Under the pieces are notes generated by a model. It did not search any database and had not been told where the DNA came from. It saw only the letters and a program-made list of their open reading frames with translations. Both the position numbers and the translations under genes were made by a program. Below, in pieces: positions 12,550-22,889 of a DNA stretch of 64,000 nt. Origin of the DNA: Labyrinthula sp. Ha (lineage: Eukaryota; Sar; Bigyra; Labyrinthulida; Labyrinthulaceae); contig JAALGZ010000002.1 of the NCBI GenBank assembly GCA_015227615.1, forward strand, positions 806,001-870,000. Reading direction: 5' to 3'. Position 1 is the stretch's first letter. Each line of letters starts with the position of its first letter.

Positions 12550-13550
12550 AGCATCAGCTGTTTATTTTCAACTATCAGCGCAATTAAAGATTCAATTACC
12601 AAGTCCCTCAAGAGTAGGCCAGTTAAATACTCGCATTTGTCCTCTATTTTATAGTTATCTCCACTAGTAAAGCCATAGGTAACAAAAGTGTTTATTTCTT
12701 TTTCGATTTTTTTTTCAAAATCGACAATCTCATATTTTGTGAGAAGTTCTGAAGATTTCTTTACCTCTCTCAAAGTTTTACACACAAACCTCGGGTTCTC
12801 AGAATCAGTGTCAAAGTCCGAAAAACAACGAGTGTTTATATCAAGTTCTTCTGCTGTATTCAAGAAATCTGCCACAGGAACAATGCACTTCTGCTGGATA
12901 TATCTAGTATACTTTCGAATCCAACAACTATGCAAACGAGCTATGATTAACTTCACAAAACACCGAAACTTGTCTCTATCCTTCTGGATAGTCTTATGAG
13001 TTGAAATAAGTTTATATACTTCTTCTATGAATTCATCTTGCGCAACAAGTGCATCTCTCAAAAGGTTCCTGGTGTGTATTACAAATACATCTCCTTCAAT
13101 GTGGAACCCTAGCAAACTAATGCTGGGCTTCTTTTGGATGAAAAGCTGAGCCAGTTGGTTTTCAAATTTTTCAGCACTGGAGCAGCTTTCAAATAGATAA
13201 TTTTTGTAGCTCCTAAACTCCTCTGTCAATAATATTACAATAGAAAAAAGCCCAACTTGTTCTATATGTTCCCAGGCTGAAACTTTCCACAACTCCTTTC
13301 TTTCTTCAACGTATTCACAGAACCGTTCTAACTCTTCTTCTTTGCTACATATTTCTTCTGCGAGTTCTACTCCTTTTTCTTCTGTTAATATATTTATAAA
13401 TTCTATGGAAAATAATTCTTTATTAACGGGTATATCTTCAGTTGAAAACACCCCTATGTTTTTTAATGGGAAGTGGTTAATTGTAACCGTTGAGTTATGT
13501 GAAACATATAGATTGAAAACGGTTAGTGCAAATTCTAGTAGTCTTTCCAT
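12546..13550 (-). CDS. SET-domain methyltransferase (SETD3/SETD6/LSMT type)
   Basis: A 334-residue protein. The SET signature is split as in the SETD3/SETD6/Rubisco-LSMT class: an N-terminal GVFSTEDIPVNKELFSIEF (about residues 33-51), a long alpha-helical insert, then VPVADFLN (the usual ADxLNH element) and TYGFTSGDN before a short C-terminal part. These enzymes methylate lysine, or histidine in actin, using S-adenosylmethionine; the substrate here cannot be told. The final His of the ADxLNH element is Thr in this protein, which may affect activity. ATG 13550-13548 is the first in frame. The stop codon overlaps that of the Rho regulator within the TTAA palindrome at 12546-12549. TTTTGCCAAAT in sense orientation about 80 bp upstream resembles the promoter motif of other genes here. 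Confidence 0.7.
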   Translation of the reverse strand: MERLLEFALTVFNLYVSHNSTVTINHFPLKNIGVFSTEDIPVNKELFSIEFINILTEEKGVELAEEICSKEEELERFCEYVEERKELWKVSAWEHIEQVGLFSIVILLTEEFRSYKNYLFESCSSAEKFENQLAQLFIQKKPSISLLGFHIEGDVFVIHTRNLLRDALVAQDEFIEEVYKLISTHKTIQKDRDKFRCFVKLIIARLHSCWIRKYTRYIQQKCIVPVADFLNTAEELDINTRCFSDFDTDSENPRFVCKTLREVKKSSELLTKYEIVDFEKKIEKEINTFVTYGFTSGDNYKIEDKCEYLTGLLLRDLVIESLIALIVENKQLML

Positions 13551-16500
13551 AGTTGATGACGTGGCATAAGTAACTTTATGACATGAAAAAGATTATTGAA
13601 CTAAAGTAAATGATATCATTTCTGTAGATTTGGCAAAAGAAAATGGGTAGAACTTAGTTTTTATAATAAAAAATACTGTTTAGCATGAAAATTATTTTTC
13701 GGTGATTGTACTGTCAGCACAGGAGGTTTAATGTTTGTTTTTTATGCAATTTGGAAAAACACACTATTTTGCTCTTGCTGCAGGCTGCTCCATATCACCA
13801 GAACCAGAGAAATTAATGGGTAAGCGCTAAACACACAAAAGTGCAAAGTACATGGTTACAACACATACAGAGCCACAAAAAAGTATTTTTAATTTTTAAT
13901 CCAATGATAGATTCCATCGACAAGGATGAAATCCGTCCGTTCCTGTAGCTTACTCCATCTTGTGTGCAAAAAGTCTATCTTTGCAGCATAGTATTTACAC
14001 TTCACAAGGGTGACAGTGAAATTTTTGAAATTGCGATACTCTTTCTTGCTAATGATTTTTTTATCTTCGTAGACTGGTTTTTATGGACAACCCAGTAATA
14101 GCCAAATTTCTCTACACAGAAGGAATAAAGTATTGATTATTGGTTTATACAGAGAGAAAATTATTATTGGTTATGGTTACAGTTATAAACAGATGTTTAT
14201 ATTTTAATTTGTTTTCTATTTAAAATATGCTTGATATTTTAACTTTATTATGAGTGCTAGCTGTACTAAATTTAAATATTCAATATGCCGGTTTACCGTA
14301 CTTACAAAGTCAAGACATATCCTCGTAATCGGACAATACTATATCCTTGCAAAGAACTCTCTAACAATACTACTATGATGAAATCTTTGGAAGAGATCCT
14401 GATGCATGCACTGAAGATTTTCCTGCTTAGTCAGAAGGCTTAGAAGCATTCATACAAGACTATACGTGTTACAACTCCGTCACCTGGACATCTTCAAGCT
14501 ATTTTAAATTTATCTTGTACGCATATTGAAGCTAAAGAGCACCAAAGGCAGTAATTTTTTGCTGCACCTGTGATTGTTGCTAGATTTGGTTGATATCATA
14601 ACAGTATCTTTACAAAGTGCTTTACGAAGTATGGGCTCAACTTAGAAAGAATCTTAGACTTTTTATATAGGAGACAAAATAAATTGAAAGAAGATGTTAT
14701 GGAGACAGATCAGAGCTACTATTGCAGGTACATTTTCACTCCTATTGGAAACAGCCTTTTAAGCGAGAATTGGCCAATAGGGTTATCAGTGTAGAGTAAA
14801 TCTTTGGGTTCAAATTAAATTTATTTGGTTCTTGAATTCGAACAACATCGGATAATAGAAGTCAACTTTTATCTTTTGATTTGCTTCAGACTATAATTTA
14901 TGGGATTTGGACACAGAGAAGTGATATGTCTTTAGTAAAGCTCTTGTCAGGGATTTTAGAAATAGAACTCTCGTCCAAATTGAATTTTGGTAATATTGGG
15001 AAATCACCCACATTTCCCACACAATTTTTTCAAACATTTCCCAAGGCTCTCCTAAAACTTCTGACTACTTGTCAAAACTTTTATGAGCACTACTAAGGAT
15101 TCTTTTAGTTTTGAATTTAAACCAACGTACCTCTAAGAAATTTCCTCATGGATTAAGGGTTCATAATAATTACTGATTTTCTAAAAGTAATGCTTGATAT
15201 CAAGCTTGATTCCATTAGCTGGTGATATGAAAATAATATAAAACTCAGTCTTAGAAACTAAAAAATACTATAAAAAGCTGATTTGATCAGTATAAGAGCA
15301 AAACTCTCAGGTCTTATTTAAAGTTTCTGGAAAACTTCTCTGTCATTCTTCTTCCACAAGAAAATTTATCAGAACAAAGATGACATATCATTGAGCAGTT
15401 AGACCGCCTCTCTAACTATAAATTGAGGACCAGGATGTTCTCATAATATACTAGACGCATTCCCACTGAGTGTGACTATAGTAAGAAAACTTATCATGTT
15501 CATATATATATTCATATATATGAACCATCTTCACTACTTTCAGAGGAAACCTGTCAACTGGATTTAACTTTATCCCCTAGCTATGAAGCATGTTAATGAA
15601 CAGAACTGTTTTAAGTTTTGTTTTCTACTGCTGCGTGCTCAAGTGGCTGATATTTTGGGTTACTTGGCAATCTGATGCTACAGTGAATGCATCTCTGAAC
15701 TGAAGAAAAATTCCCCTGGTAGGTTAAGTTGTTATTAACTTACACGTAGAGGAGATATTTGTCTAGGAAACATGATTTTGGAAAATCGGCTGCATTAATA
15801 ACTTATTTTTCTCGGCTTAGTTGAATAATACCGGTGTTCAAAGCAGCCAGGGTCCTTCTCTCTCCCCCTGAAACTTTGGTTGTTTTACTCTTTGGCCTTT
15901 AATTTTAAGTTTTTGTTTTTATTATTGTGGTCACTTCCTAGGGCATGGTTGAGCAATAAACTTCACCCATATGAATAAGCACAAACTAATTAAAACTCTA
16001 CTGGATGGGACTCCCTTCTCTTTTACTTATATTGACATCCCGATTATATGTGGGCTGTTTTTTACCAATGACACCAAAAAAAAAGTGAGTTGCCCTGTAT
16101 ATGTCGAAATGTTGTGTAATAGCGACCTTAAAGTTAATAAAGAAAAACGAGTTTTAGGGAAAACTGGACCTAAGTTTTGATCCAAAGTTTTTCGGAATAT
16201 ATTTATCAAAAACAAACTTGGGTGAAAATATAATGTATAAAAACCAATAGGCAGCTAACTAGAGTGAAAATAAGGTTCTGAACTGGAAGATATCGTGTCT
16301 TCCTCATCATATATGCACTTGGCATCATTGTCGAGTTGTTCCTATATTTTAAAACGCAATACTATATACTGAAGCATCTGTTCCAATCTAGATCCTTTTG
16401 ATTTGTCTCAACATGTCACTACTCTGACTTTCATAGTTATACATTCAAAATTTGATGTTTGTACACGCGGAAAGTAAAGGAAATTTTGATATTCTTTAGA

Positions 16501-16691
16501 TCCAAGTCAGTTTGCACCATAAACGTTAAAGAAAATAGTTCTTTAAATGTCCTGAATATATATTATCTATACTAATTAGGTATAAAAGTTGTTTTTTCCG
16601 GCGCTCCCGATTCGAGAACAATAATTATAGATAATAATAATGGAATAATTCGAAGTGGTTTTCTGTGGTAATTCTATATTGTATTGATACA
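13551..16691. other. Gene-poor tract of about 3.1 kb
   Basis: No assignable gene. The left part holds an open, protein-like 63-codon stretch on the minus strand (13889-14080). A GC-rich patch with GGCGCTCCCG at about 16601 sits just upstream of the TRAPP-like gene and could be part of its promoter. Confidence 0.45.
13889..14080 (-). pseudogene. Open protein-like stretch without start codon, unknown
   Basis: On the minus strand 63 codons are open up to a TAA, with no ATG at the beginning. The composition (for example SKKEYRNFKNFTVTLVKCKY and HTRWSKLQERTDFILVDGIY) looks like genuine protein rather than translated AT-rich spacer. I cannot name a family. It could be an exon of an unrecognised gene or the remains of a decayed one. 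Confidence 0.25.
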
Positions 16692-19150
16692 ATGAAGAAA
16701 CTGGAAGAGATATCATCGACAAGAATAACCATAATTCCAAATGGGAATGACTTGGCTGTGAATCAATTCTTAAAAAAATCAGAGACTTTGTATGCTCCGT
16801 GTAATATTTCAGATAACTCGAAACTGTCTTTCAACTTTGATATACCTCATCTGGAGTCAAATAAGAAACTTGATGTGTTCATGGACGAAGGTGTAAATCC
16901 AGAAATTCATTTTCAATTTTGGTTTTTCAAACCAAAACAAAATATAACTCTCATAAAATCAACTACAAAAAATGAATATGTATTTTATTTTATCTGTATG
17001 AAATATAGACTTGGAACAAAAGTAGGGCTACTTTGATTTTCATAGACAATATTGATGCACTTAATTGTCTCACCAATACAACAGCAGATGAAATTTATAT
17101 AACAGCAACAAATAATAAATTATATACCTCAAGTATATCAAATGTGAAACATATGTCTCTTATTGAACTGGATTATCAAAAGTCAACTACGTGTGTTATT
17201 GAACAATTTCTAGTGTATTTGTCAAACTTTGTTACTCTAAAGTATGAAAAAATGCTTTTGAGCTGCATAAATTACTTGGAAAATAATTTAGTTGAACCTG
17301 TTTTGTTAGATGAAATAAATATAGGTATTGAAGATATAACCCCAAAATATATGAAGCTAAGAATACTCGAAATTTTGAGTATTGTATGTCTACTTCAAAG
17401 GAAAATGAAAGCTTTCAATAGATATTTTGAAGAACTTACTGTTGTTTCAAAAGGCATGAAAAAAGCGGCAGCACGAGATATTTTCTTTATACTTTCATTT
17501 CACAAGTTTAAAAATTATATATTAGAGGAGGCAACAGAACAACTGAAGTTAGATACTGTTAGAGTCTTTCTCAAGCAGGCTCACACCTTCTCTTTTACTT
17601 TATTAGAAGATGGCGTAGCAGAAAAAAAAGTTCAACATTTGGAGTACTATCTATCATTTTTATGCTTCTTATTTAGCTTTCAAAAAGCTGAATGTCTTCT
17701 TAAGGAAGAAGTGCTGCTTAAATTGAACTCACTATGCTTTTCAAGCAAGATAAACAGCTCTTTTGATACTCGTTGTCAGAGCAAGTTTTTCAGGTATGCG
17801 GCTAATTTGTATGATGGACTGGGTTTCCAACGAGTGAGTATGACTCTTCGCCTAAAATCTAAAGAAAACATTACTCAAGAGCTTATCGAGTCACCTTATT
17901 TATCTACAGCAATGAAAGAATCTGCACTAAAAAATATTTTTGAAAATGCTGTTAGTGAAAAACGAATGGAAGAGGCTGTGTATATTTTTCATAAACTATT
18001 ACATTCAAAGTCCTTAACACAAGTTGAACTCAATGAAGAAAAAGAAAAGTTAGAGTTGAATGATGAAACCACAAATACCAACACTTCTCTTTCAGTTATA
18101 AGAGTTGATGGCGTGGGACTAAACTCTGTTTCCAACAAGGGATGTTGGAAATTTGTAGAAAATGGAAGTGAATGGAAACCCTTACAGAAAAATACTTTTT
18201 ACTATTTTAAAAGTGTCGAGGCTATGGTTGAAATTACCTTGTTTAATGGTGCAAATCTTGAGGTTCAGTTGAAAGATTTTTCTATACATGATGAGAGCAA
18301 GAAGAATCTAAAGTCCATTGTAAGCGAAGTTAGGATACTACCAAAATCAATGAACGTAGTGAACGTGTTCTTACGAGAACAAGAATCTGCTACCTCAATA
18401 ATCTCAAAATATTCTTTCCGCCTGTATGGAATAAACTTTTTGCTACCAATGTCGAAACCAATTTGTTTGCATGTCTTACCTGAGTTGTCGCTTTGTAAAA
18501 ACATTCTTGGCTCGTTTAGTATCAAAGAAGAAGCTACTTGTGCTTTAGTTTCTTTTGCTATAGTTTCTTCTCGTGATTATGAACTAGCAGTCGTTGAAGC
18601 AGACAATTTTGTTCTACAAAAAAATAAACTTGTATTTGAAATTCCTAAATCTGATATATGGAATGAAAAGATCGGTAGTACAAAGAGAGAAGTATTTTTT
18701 GTTCACTTTAATAAGATGCAGCAGCCAATAGGGTATTCCAAGAGTTGGATCAGCTTTATGTTAGACTCAACAGAAGTTCAAAATAAAGAACTTCCACTCG
18801 ACAGTGAAACAGATACAACAAAGAGCAGGAATCAACTTCAAGAAAACTCAAATCATGAAATATATATTTCTTCATTCAAGAATATGCATATACCGATTTC
18901 TGCAAAGTTTCATAAAGTGGAAGGAACGAGGGTACTTGAGTTAACTAATGAGTCTTCAACTGATGTACTCCGGGACCTTGCGATCCTAATTCACCCTACA
19001 AACCGGCAATATAGCCAAGAGCTCTTGTGGTCAGATTTAAAGCCACTGGAATCTGTGTCGTTTCCGCTCGAGCAAAGCAATAAATTTAACTTAGTTATTC
19101 TAGAAAGAGGACAATTGCGAAGATCTGCGTACAATATTTCTTTATCTTAA
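16692..19150 (+). CDS. TRAPP complex subunit-like protein (TRAPPC9/Trs120 type), 2 exons
   Basis: Exons 16692-16979 and 17009-19150 join across a 29-nt intron to give 809 residues. The assignment to TRAPPC9/Trs120, the large TRAPPII subunit acting in Golgi and endosomal vesicle tethering with Rab11/Ypt31, is tentative. It rests on overall plan. A short N-terminal strand region (RITIIPNGNDLAVNQFLKK, then SFNFDIP) is followed by an alpha-solenoid with FFRYAANLYDGLGFQRVS and MEEAVYIFHKLL, which recall the helical repeats of Trs120. The C-terminal half is beta-rich and Ig-like. No catalytic motif, signal peptide or membrane segment is seen. ATG 16692 is the first Met in exon 1. Other large trafficking scaffolds (TRAPPC8, TRAPPC11) are possible. 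Confidence 0.5.
16980..17008 (+). other. Mini-intron, 29 nt
   Basis: Begins GTATTTTATTT and ends AATATAG, phase 0. Removing it joins the 96-codon first exon in frame to the long second exon (NEY | TWNKSRATLIFIDNI). Confidence 0.75.
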
Positions 19151-19224
19151 CCCTTTCTTTGCTGGCACGGCCAAAGCCAGTTACAAGCGTTCTAAAGATA
19201 CTGTTGTTATTCACCTCCAAGTGG

Positions 19225-19235
19225 TATATATAAAA
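19225..19235 (+). promoter_or_regulatory. TATA box
   Basis: TATATATAAAA about 40 bp upstream of the ATG of the secreted acidic protein, within a 123-bp spacer after the upstream gene. Placement fits a core promoter with a very short 5' leader. Confidence 0.5.
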
Positions 19236-19273
19236 TTTTTACAGTATCTTCAAAAAATAGTCAAACAAGAAAA

Positions 19274-20239
19274 ATGAAATATACTAAAGTGTTGGCAACT
19301 TTTCTTGGCATAGCAGCTGCGGCAAGTACGCAAGAAGTGCTTCAACAGGGGACTTATATCAGGGGATTAGCGAAGGAGTTTACCACAAATCAGGCAAAAA
19401 TTCTCGAAGCGCTCTCTAACAAAGAGGTTGTAGAAAAGCTGCAAAGGTTGGACAAAGGCAATATTTCACCAGAAGATATCAGAGATCTTCAATATACCTT
19501 CGATTTAGAAAATTTGATCGCAATTATTAACTTTCTATTGGAAAACTGTTCGTTGGAAATACTTGGTTTTGATGTATTCAATTTTCCTTCGTCTGCCGAT
19601 GATCTCCTCACCTGTGTAAAAGATGCTCTTGTAGAAGAAATTGTTGGCTGCTTGGGAACTTTCTATGGATTTGTTGAACCATTAGTGTGTATTGTAGAAC
19701 TTGGTATTGTCGCCGATGACCTTGGTCTGATTGAGACTTCCGATAATGCTTTTGACTCTTCTGCCGAAGATAGACTTCTTGTTGACTCTAGAGAGCTTCA
19801 AAGTTCTGATCTGGACTCTACAGCTTCATTTGAACCCCTGTTCGATGAACTTCTTGATATTTTGGATGAACAAATTGAGGTAGATGAAGAAACTTGTGAG
19901 GAGCTATTTGGAACTGCTGATGACCCAGGCTACTTTGGATGTCTTTCTCTATTTGACGCTGAGTATTTTGCAGAGTTGCAAGATTTTCTTGAAGATGGTA
20001 TGCCAGGTGAATCCTGTGAAACACTTGCTACAATGACTGGATTGGATAATTTAGTTGAAGGTGCAGAAATATTTGATGCAGCTCTGTTTCAACCATTTGA
20101 AGCTTTGCTTGGAAAACCTTTTTCTGAGTGGACTAGCGAAACTTTTGACCAAGGTTTGGAAGGAGTAAAGAAAATATTCTCAGAGTGTAATGAGATTGAA
20201 GAGGGGGACCTTCAAGGAGCACTCCCTACAGAAGCATAA
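19274..20239 (+). CDS. Secreted acidic cysteine-containing protein, unknown
   Basis: A 321-residue protein with a clear signal peptide (MKYTKVLATFLGIAAAAS, cleavage probably near residue 19). The mature part is strongly acidic (many Asp/Glu, few basic residues), mostly helical by composition, and has eight cysteines in two groups of four (about residues 95-150 and 210-315), suggesting four disulfides or an internal duplication. No transmembrane segment or GPI-type tail is evident. The style (short signal peptide, acidic repeats, paired cysteines) resembles abundant secreted proteins of diatoms and oomycetes, but I recognise no named family. It has its own TATA box at 19225, which hints at strong or regulated expression compared with its neighbours. 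Confidence 0.75.
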   Translation: MKYTKVLATFLGIAAAASTQEVLQQGTYIRGLAKEFTTNQAKILEALSNKEVVEKLQRLDKGNISPEDIRDLQYTFDLENLIAIINFLLENCSLEILGFDVFNFPSSADDLLTCVKDALVEEIVGCLGTFYGFVEPLVCIVELGIVADDLGLIETSDNAFDSSAEDRLLVDSRELQSSDLDSTASFEPLFDELLDILDEQIEVDEETCEELFGTADDPGYFGCLSLFDAEYFAELQDFLEDGMPGESCETLATMTGLDNLVEGAEIFDAALFQPFEALLGKPFSEWTSETFDQGLEGVKKIFSECNEIEEGDLQGALPTEA

Positions 20240-20576
20240 GTAAAATATTTAACTAGGAAACTCCTTACAAGTTTTTCGGTTTCCTCTTCATGAAACACCA
20301 TTCCTCACACAAAACACAGCAACAATTCGTTGCCAAAAAAACAATGTTTAGAGAAACGGTGAAATATTTCTGCGACGAAAGTTCTGCAATAACTTGTGTG
20401 GTAAAATTCTGAATATGTCGTCCATAGCCACACTTTCTCTTAAGTTTATATTGGATTAAGCACTCTAAATACCGAATAAAAAAAACAAACTGAAACTGGT
20501 TTAGATATCAGTATGAGGCATAGACCGAACAGACAATCAAAATTCATATTATGCAGTTTTAATGCCAGCGAGAAGC

Positions 20577-20940
20577 TTATTTTCGTTTTGTCTGGGGCAA
20601 GATAAAAGGTTTTGCTATCCAATTCTTCTCTAGCTCCTTCATTGATATATCCTCAGCAAGTTCATTCAAAATGCTTAAATCAAATATAAGGAACAAGTAC
20701 TTTAAAGTCGTTACGTGATTGGGGATAATCTAACAGCATACGTTAAATTCCTTCAACTGCTTTTTTCATTCTTGATTCCCTAGGATATTAGTATTAACAA
20801 AGGTCAAAACCTTAAGAACTTCAAAGCTAACTTCTTCTGCGTAAATTGTAACAAGGATGTCAGTTATTCTTCTCTGAACTAAAACAGGCGAAAAGAAGTT
20901 TAATCTTGCTCAAGGCTTCGATACTTATATCCGCATAAAT
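20577..20940 (-). pseudogene. Decayed helical-repeat gene fragment
   Basis: Directly downstream of the oxidoreductase stop, on the same strand, the sequence reads as protein in successive overlapping frames: IYADISIEALSKIKLLF, then TDILVTIYAEEVSFEVLKVL, then LDYPQSRNDFKVLVPYI, then DLSILNELAEDISMKELEKN. The pieces resemble each other and an armadillo/HEAT-type repeat. The frame changes have no room for introns between them, so I read this as the tail of a degenerated host gene. The family is uncertain. Confidence 0.35.
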
Positions 20941-20977
20941 CCTGCTTAAATATTAAGATAAGGTTTATTCCAACCAG

Positions 20978-22138
20978 TTATAAGGATGCACCTTTCAGAG
21001 CTTCTTTTCCATTTGGGAAGAGAACGGTTTTCAAGCCAGACTTCATTGCAATGGCTTTCTCAAACACCTCTTTTTTTAAGAAATCTTCAAACTCAACTTC
21101 AGCTCCAAAACCACTTGCAAAAAGAGTCTCTAAATTTTCTGCAACGTATTTAAACAATTCTCCTACTTTTTCCGGTGCCAAAGTTTGCATATAGTAAGTT
21201 ACCAAGAACCCTTGAATAGAGAACGCAAATCCCATAGTTCTTGGAATAGAAATATTTGACAGGTCCAAACCTCCATAAACGTAGATAGTCTTCATCACAT
21301 TAGTTCCATACTTGCTAGGAGTTGCTGCTTTTTGTGCAGGAGTTAATTTGGATCTCTGTACTTGTTCCATAGTTCCCAAAATAATGGCATTCAAAGGACC
21401 ACCACCAATCGCATCCAAACAAGCAGTTGCGTTCGTTGCCTTAATAGCTTCATATAAATCTTGTTCAAAGGTTGGACTCTTAGAGTTCAGAGCATAATCA
21501 GCTCCAAGTTCTTTCAACTCTTTTACTTGATCATCGTTTCTCACAATACAAACTATAGGATATTTCTCCTTATTACAAATCTTTATCAACATCTTACCAA
21601 GATTAGAGGCAGCTGCAGTATGAATAACAGCATCGTGCTTATCAATGTTCTTTACAGTATCAAACATTCCAAGTGCGGTTAAGGGGTTAATCAAAGCAGC
21701 ACAAGCATGTTTAATATTAACCCCATCACCATGTGGTAGAACTGATCCTCCAGATGTAACAACATAGTTAGAAGCCGCTGATCCAAAACTCGAAATTATC
21801 TTTCCTTGAAGATGTTTTGCGTCTGGTCCAGTTGCTACAACTTGTCCTGCATATTCGGAGCCTACAATGAGTTCACTTCCAAGAATCTCTTCATAGGCTT
21901 TCATAAAATTTTCATCAATATTTTGTGTAAGTTTTCCATCAACCTCTTCAAAGTTGAACTTGCTACCAGCAGGAGTGATTGTGAGAACATCCGTCGGGTT
22001 TATTGGAACTGCCAATACCTTGACAAGTATCTGGTCTCCAGTGAGAGAAGATTCTTTTGGAATACTTACATCTTTGTAATATAGATCCGAGACAAGTTTT
22101 CCCTTCTGCTCTGTGATTTTATGGATAATTTGTTTCAT
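20978..22138 (-). CDS. Zinc-free medium-chain dehydrogenase/reductase (quinone oxidoreductase-like)
   Basis: A 386-residue MDR-superfamily oxidoreductase. The N-terminal GroES-like part carries DQILVKVLAVPINPTDVL and GSEYAGQVVATG. The Rossmann part has the HTAAASNLGKMLIKIC nucleotide-binding turn, with IVRNDDQVKELKELGADYAL after the second strand, as in the quinone oxidoreductase and enoyl-reductase branch. Catalytic and structural zinc ligands of alcohol dehydrogenases are absent. It probably reduces quinones or other carbonyl/enone compounds with NADPH; the substrate is unknown. ATG 22138-22136 is the first in frame; no organelle targeting peptide is obvious. A decayed repeat-protein fragment lies just downstream on the same strand. 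An inverted CCAAT (ATTGGTC) at about 22370 may belong to its promoter. Confidence 0.85.
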   Translation of the reverse strand: MKQIIHKITEQKGKLVSDLYYKDVSIPKESSLTGDQILVKVLAVPINPTDVLTITPAGSKFNFEEVDGKLTQNIDENFMKAYEEILGSELIVGSEYAGQVVATGPDAKHLQGKIISSFGSAASNYVVTSGGSVLPHGDGVNIKHACAALINPLTALGMFDTVKNIDKHDAVIHTAAASNLGKMLIKICNKEKYPIVCIVRNDDQVKELKELGADYALNSKSPTFEQDLYEAIKATNATACLDAIGGGPLNAIILGTMEQVQRSKLTPAQKAATPSKYGTNVMKTIYVYGGLDLSNISIPRTMGFAFSIQGFLVTYYMQTLAPEKVGELFKYVAENLETLFASGFGAEVEFEDFLKKEVFEKAIAMKSGLKTVLFPNGKEALKGASL

Positions 22139-22287
22139 TGAATGGTTTTCTTTTTTTTTCTATTGCGAAGAAAGATATATTTTGAATATAATTCCGATAA
22201 AAACGGGAATTTCCCAAAATCGAACATAAAGAATCAAGAGTGAAATTTAAACAGGGTTCTATCTTGTGCTGATTACAGAGTTATGCA

Positions 22288-22326
22288 TCAATTAAAGCTG
22301 ATTCAATTAAAGCTGATTCAATTAAA
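22288..22326. repeat. 15-bp tandem repeat, 2.6 copies
   Basis: The unit TCAATTAAAGCTGAT is repeated without mismatch, about 150 bp upstream of the MDR gene start. Confidence 0.9.
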
Positions 22327-22500
22327 TAGCAATAGTATCGTTTATGTCATAATGCTTCGTACAACTTCTATTGGTCAGCGATGAAATGTTCTCTAGCGAC
22401 ACAACCAAAACCTGACTTCAGCACTAGCGGTGTCTTCCTTCTTTCTCTCAATTATTGATCCTTGTCCGATGTTCTCTCTAGAAGAATTTCTTGTGGCTCT

Positions 22501-22889
22501 TCAGTGCTGGCTTGCGTCTCTATATTTCTGTTGTTCTATCCACTGATGAATAGATTTCATCATGGATCCTCTTGGGGCTAGTTTCAAAGCAGCAGGGTTC
22601 TCACAATCTTGTCTGTCTTTTAATAGCGCCGACATGATTCCAAACTTCTCAACTGGCAATAATTGCACGCTAAAATACAAGTCCAGCTAAAGAACCTAAG
22701 CAACTCTATTCATAGCATTCACCTCAACTGCATATCCTGAACTGAATGATAAAGAACCTCCCTTACTTGTGCAGCAGCTACAGTAAACTGCTTCGTGTCA
22801 TGTCGTAATGGTTTACGTACCAAGATTAATTTCCGCACATTGGTTTTTCTTTAGCCCGAATTAGTTTCAGCTAGTGCGTTTGCTCTCGC
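22501..22889 (-). pseudogene. Unresolved gene or decayed gene, minus strand
   Basis: The last 55 codons (22501-22668) are open up to a TGA and look strongly coding (LPVEKFGIMSALLKDRQD, LKLAPRGSMMKSIHQWIEQQ). A plausible 53-nt intron (22670-22722, GTGAAT...TTTTAG, phase 2) would join it to an upstream open stretch with VRKPLRHDTKQFTVAAAQVR. Further upstream, in the same frame, a TAA separates another protein-like piece. I do not recognise the family. Either there is another intron that I cannot place, or the gene has decayed. The local GC content is visibly higher than in the surrounding spacer. Confidence 0.35.
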
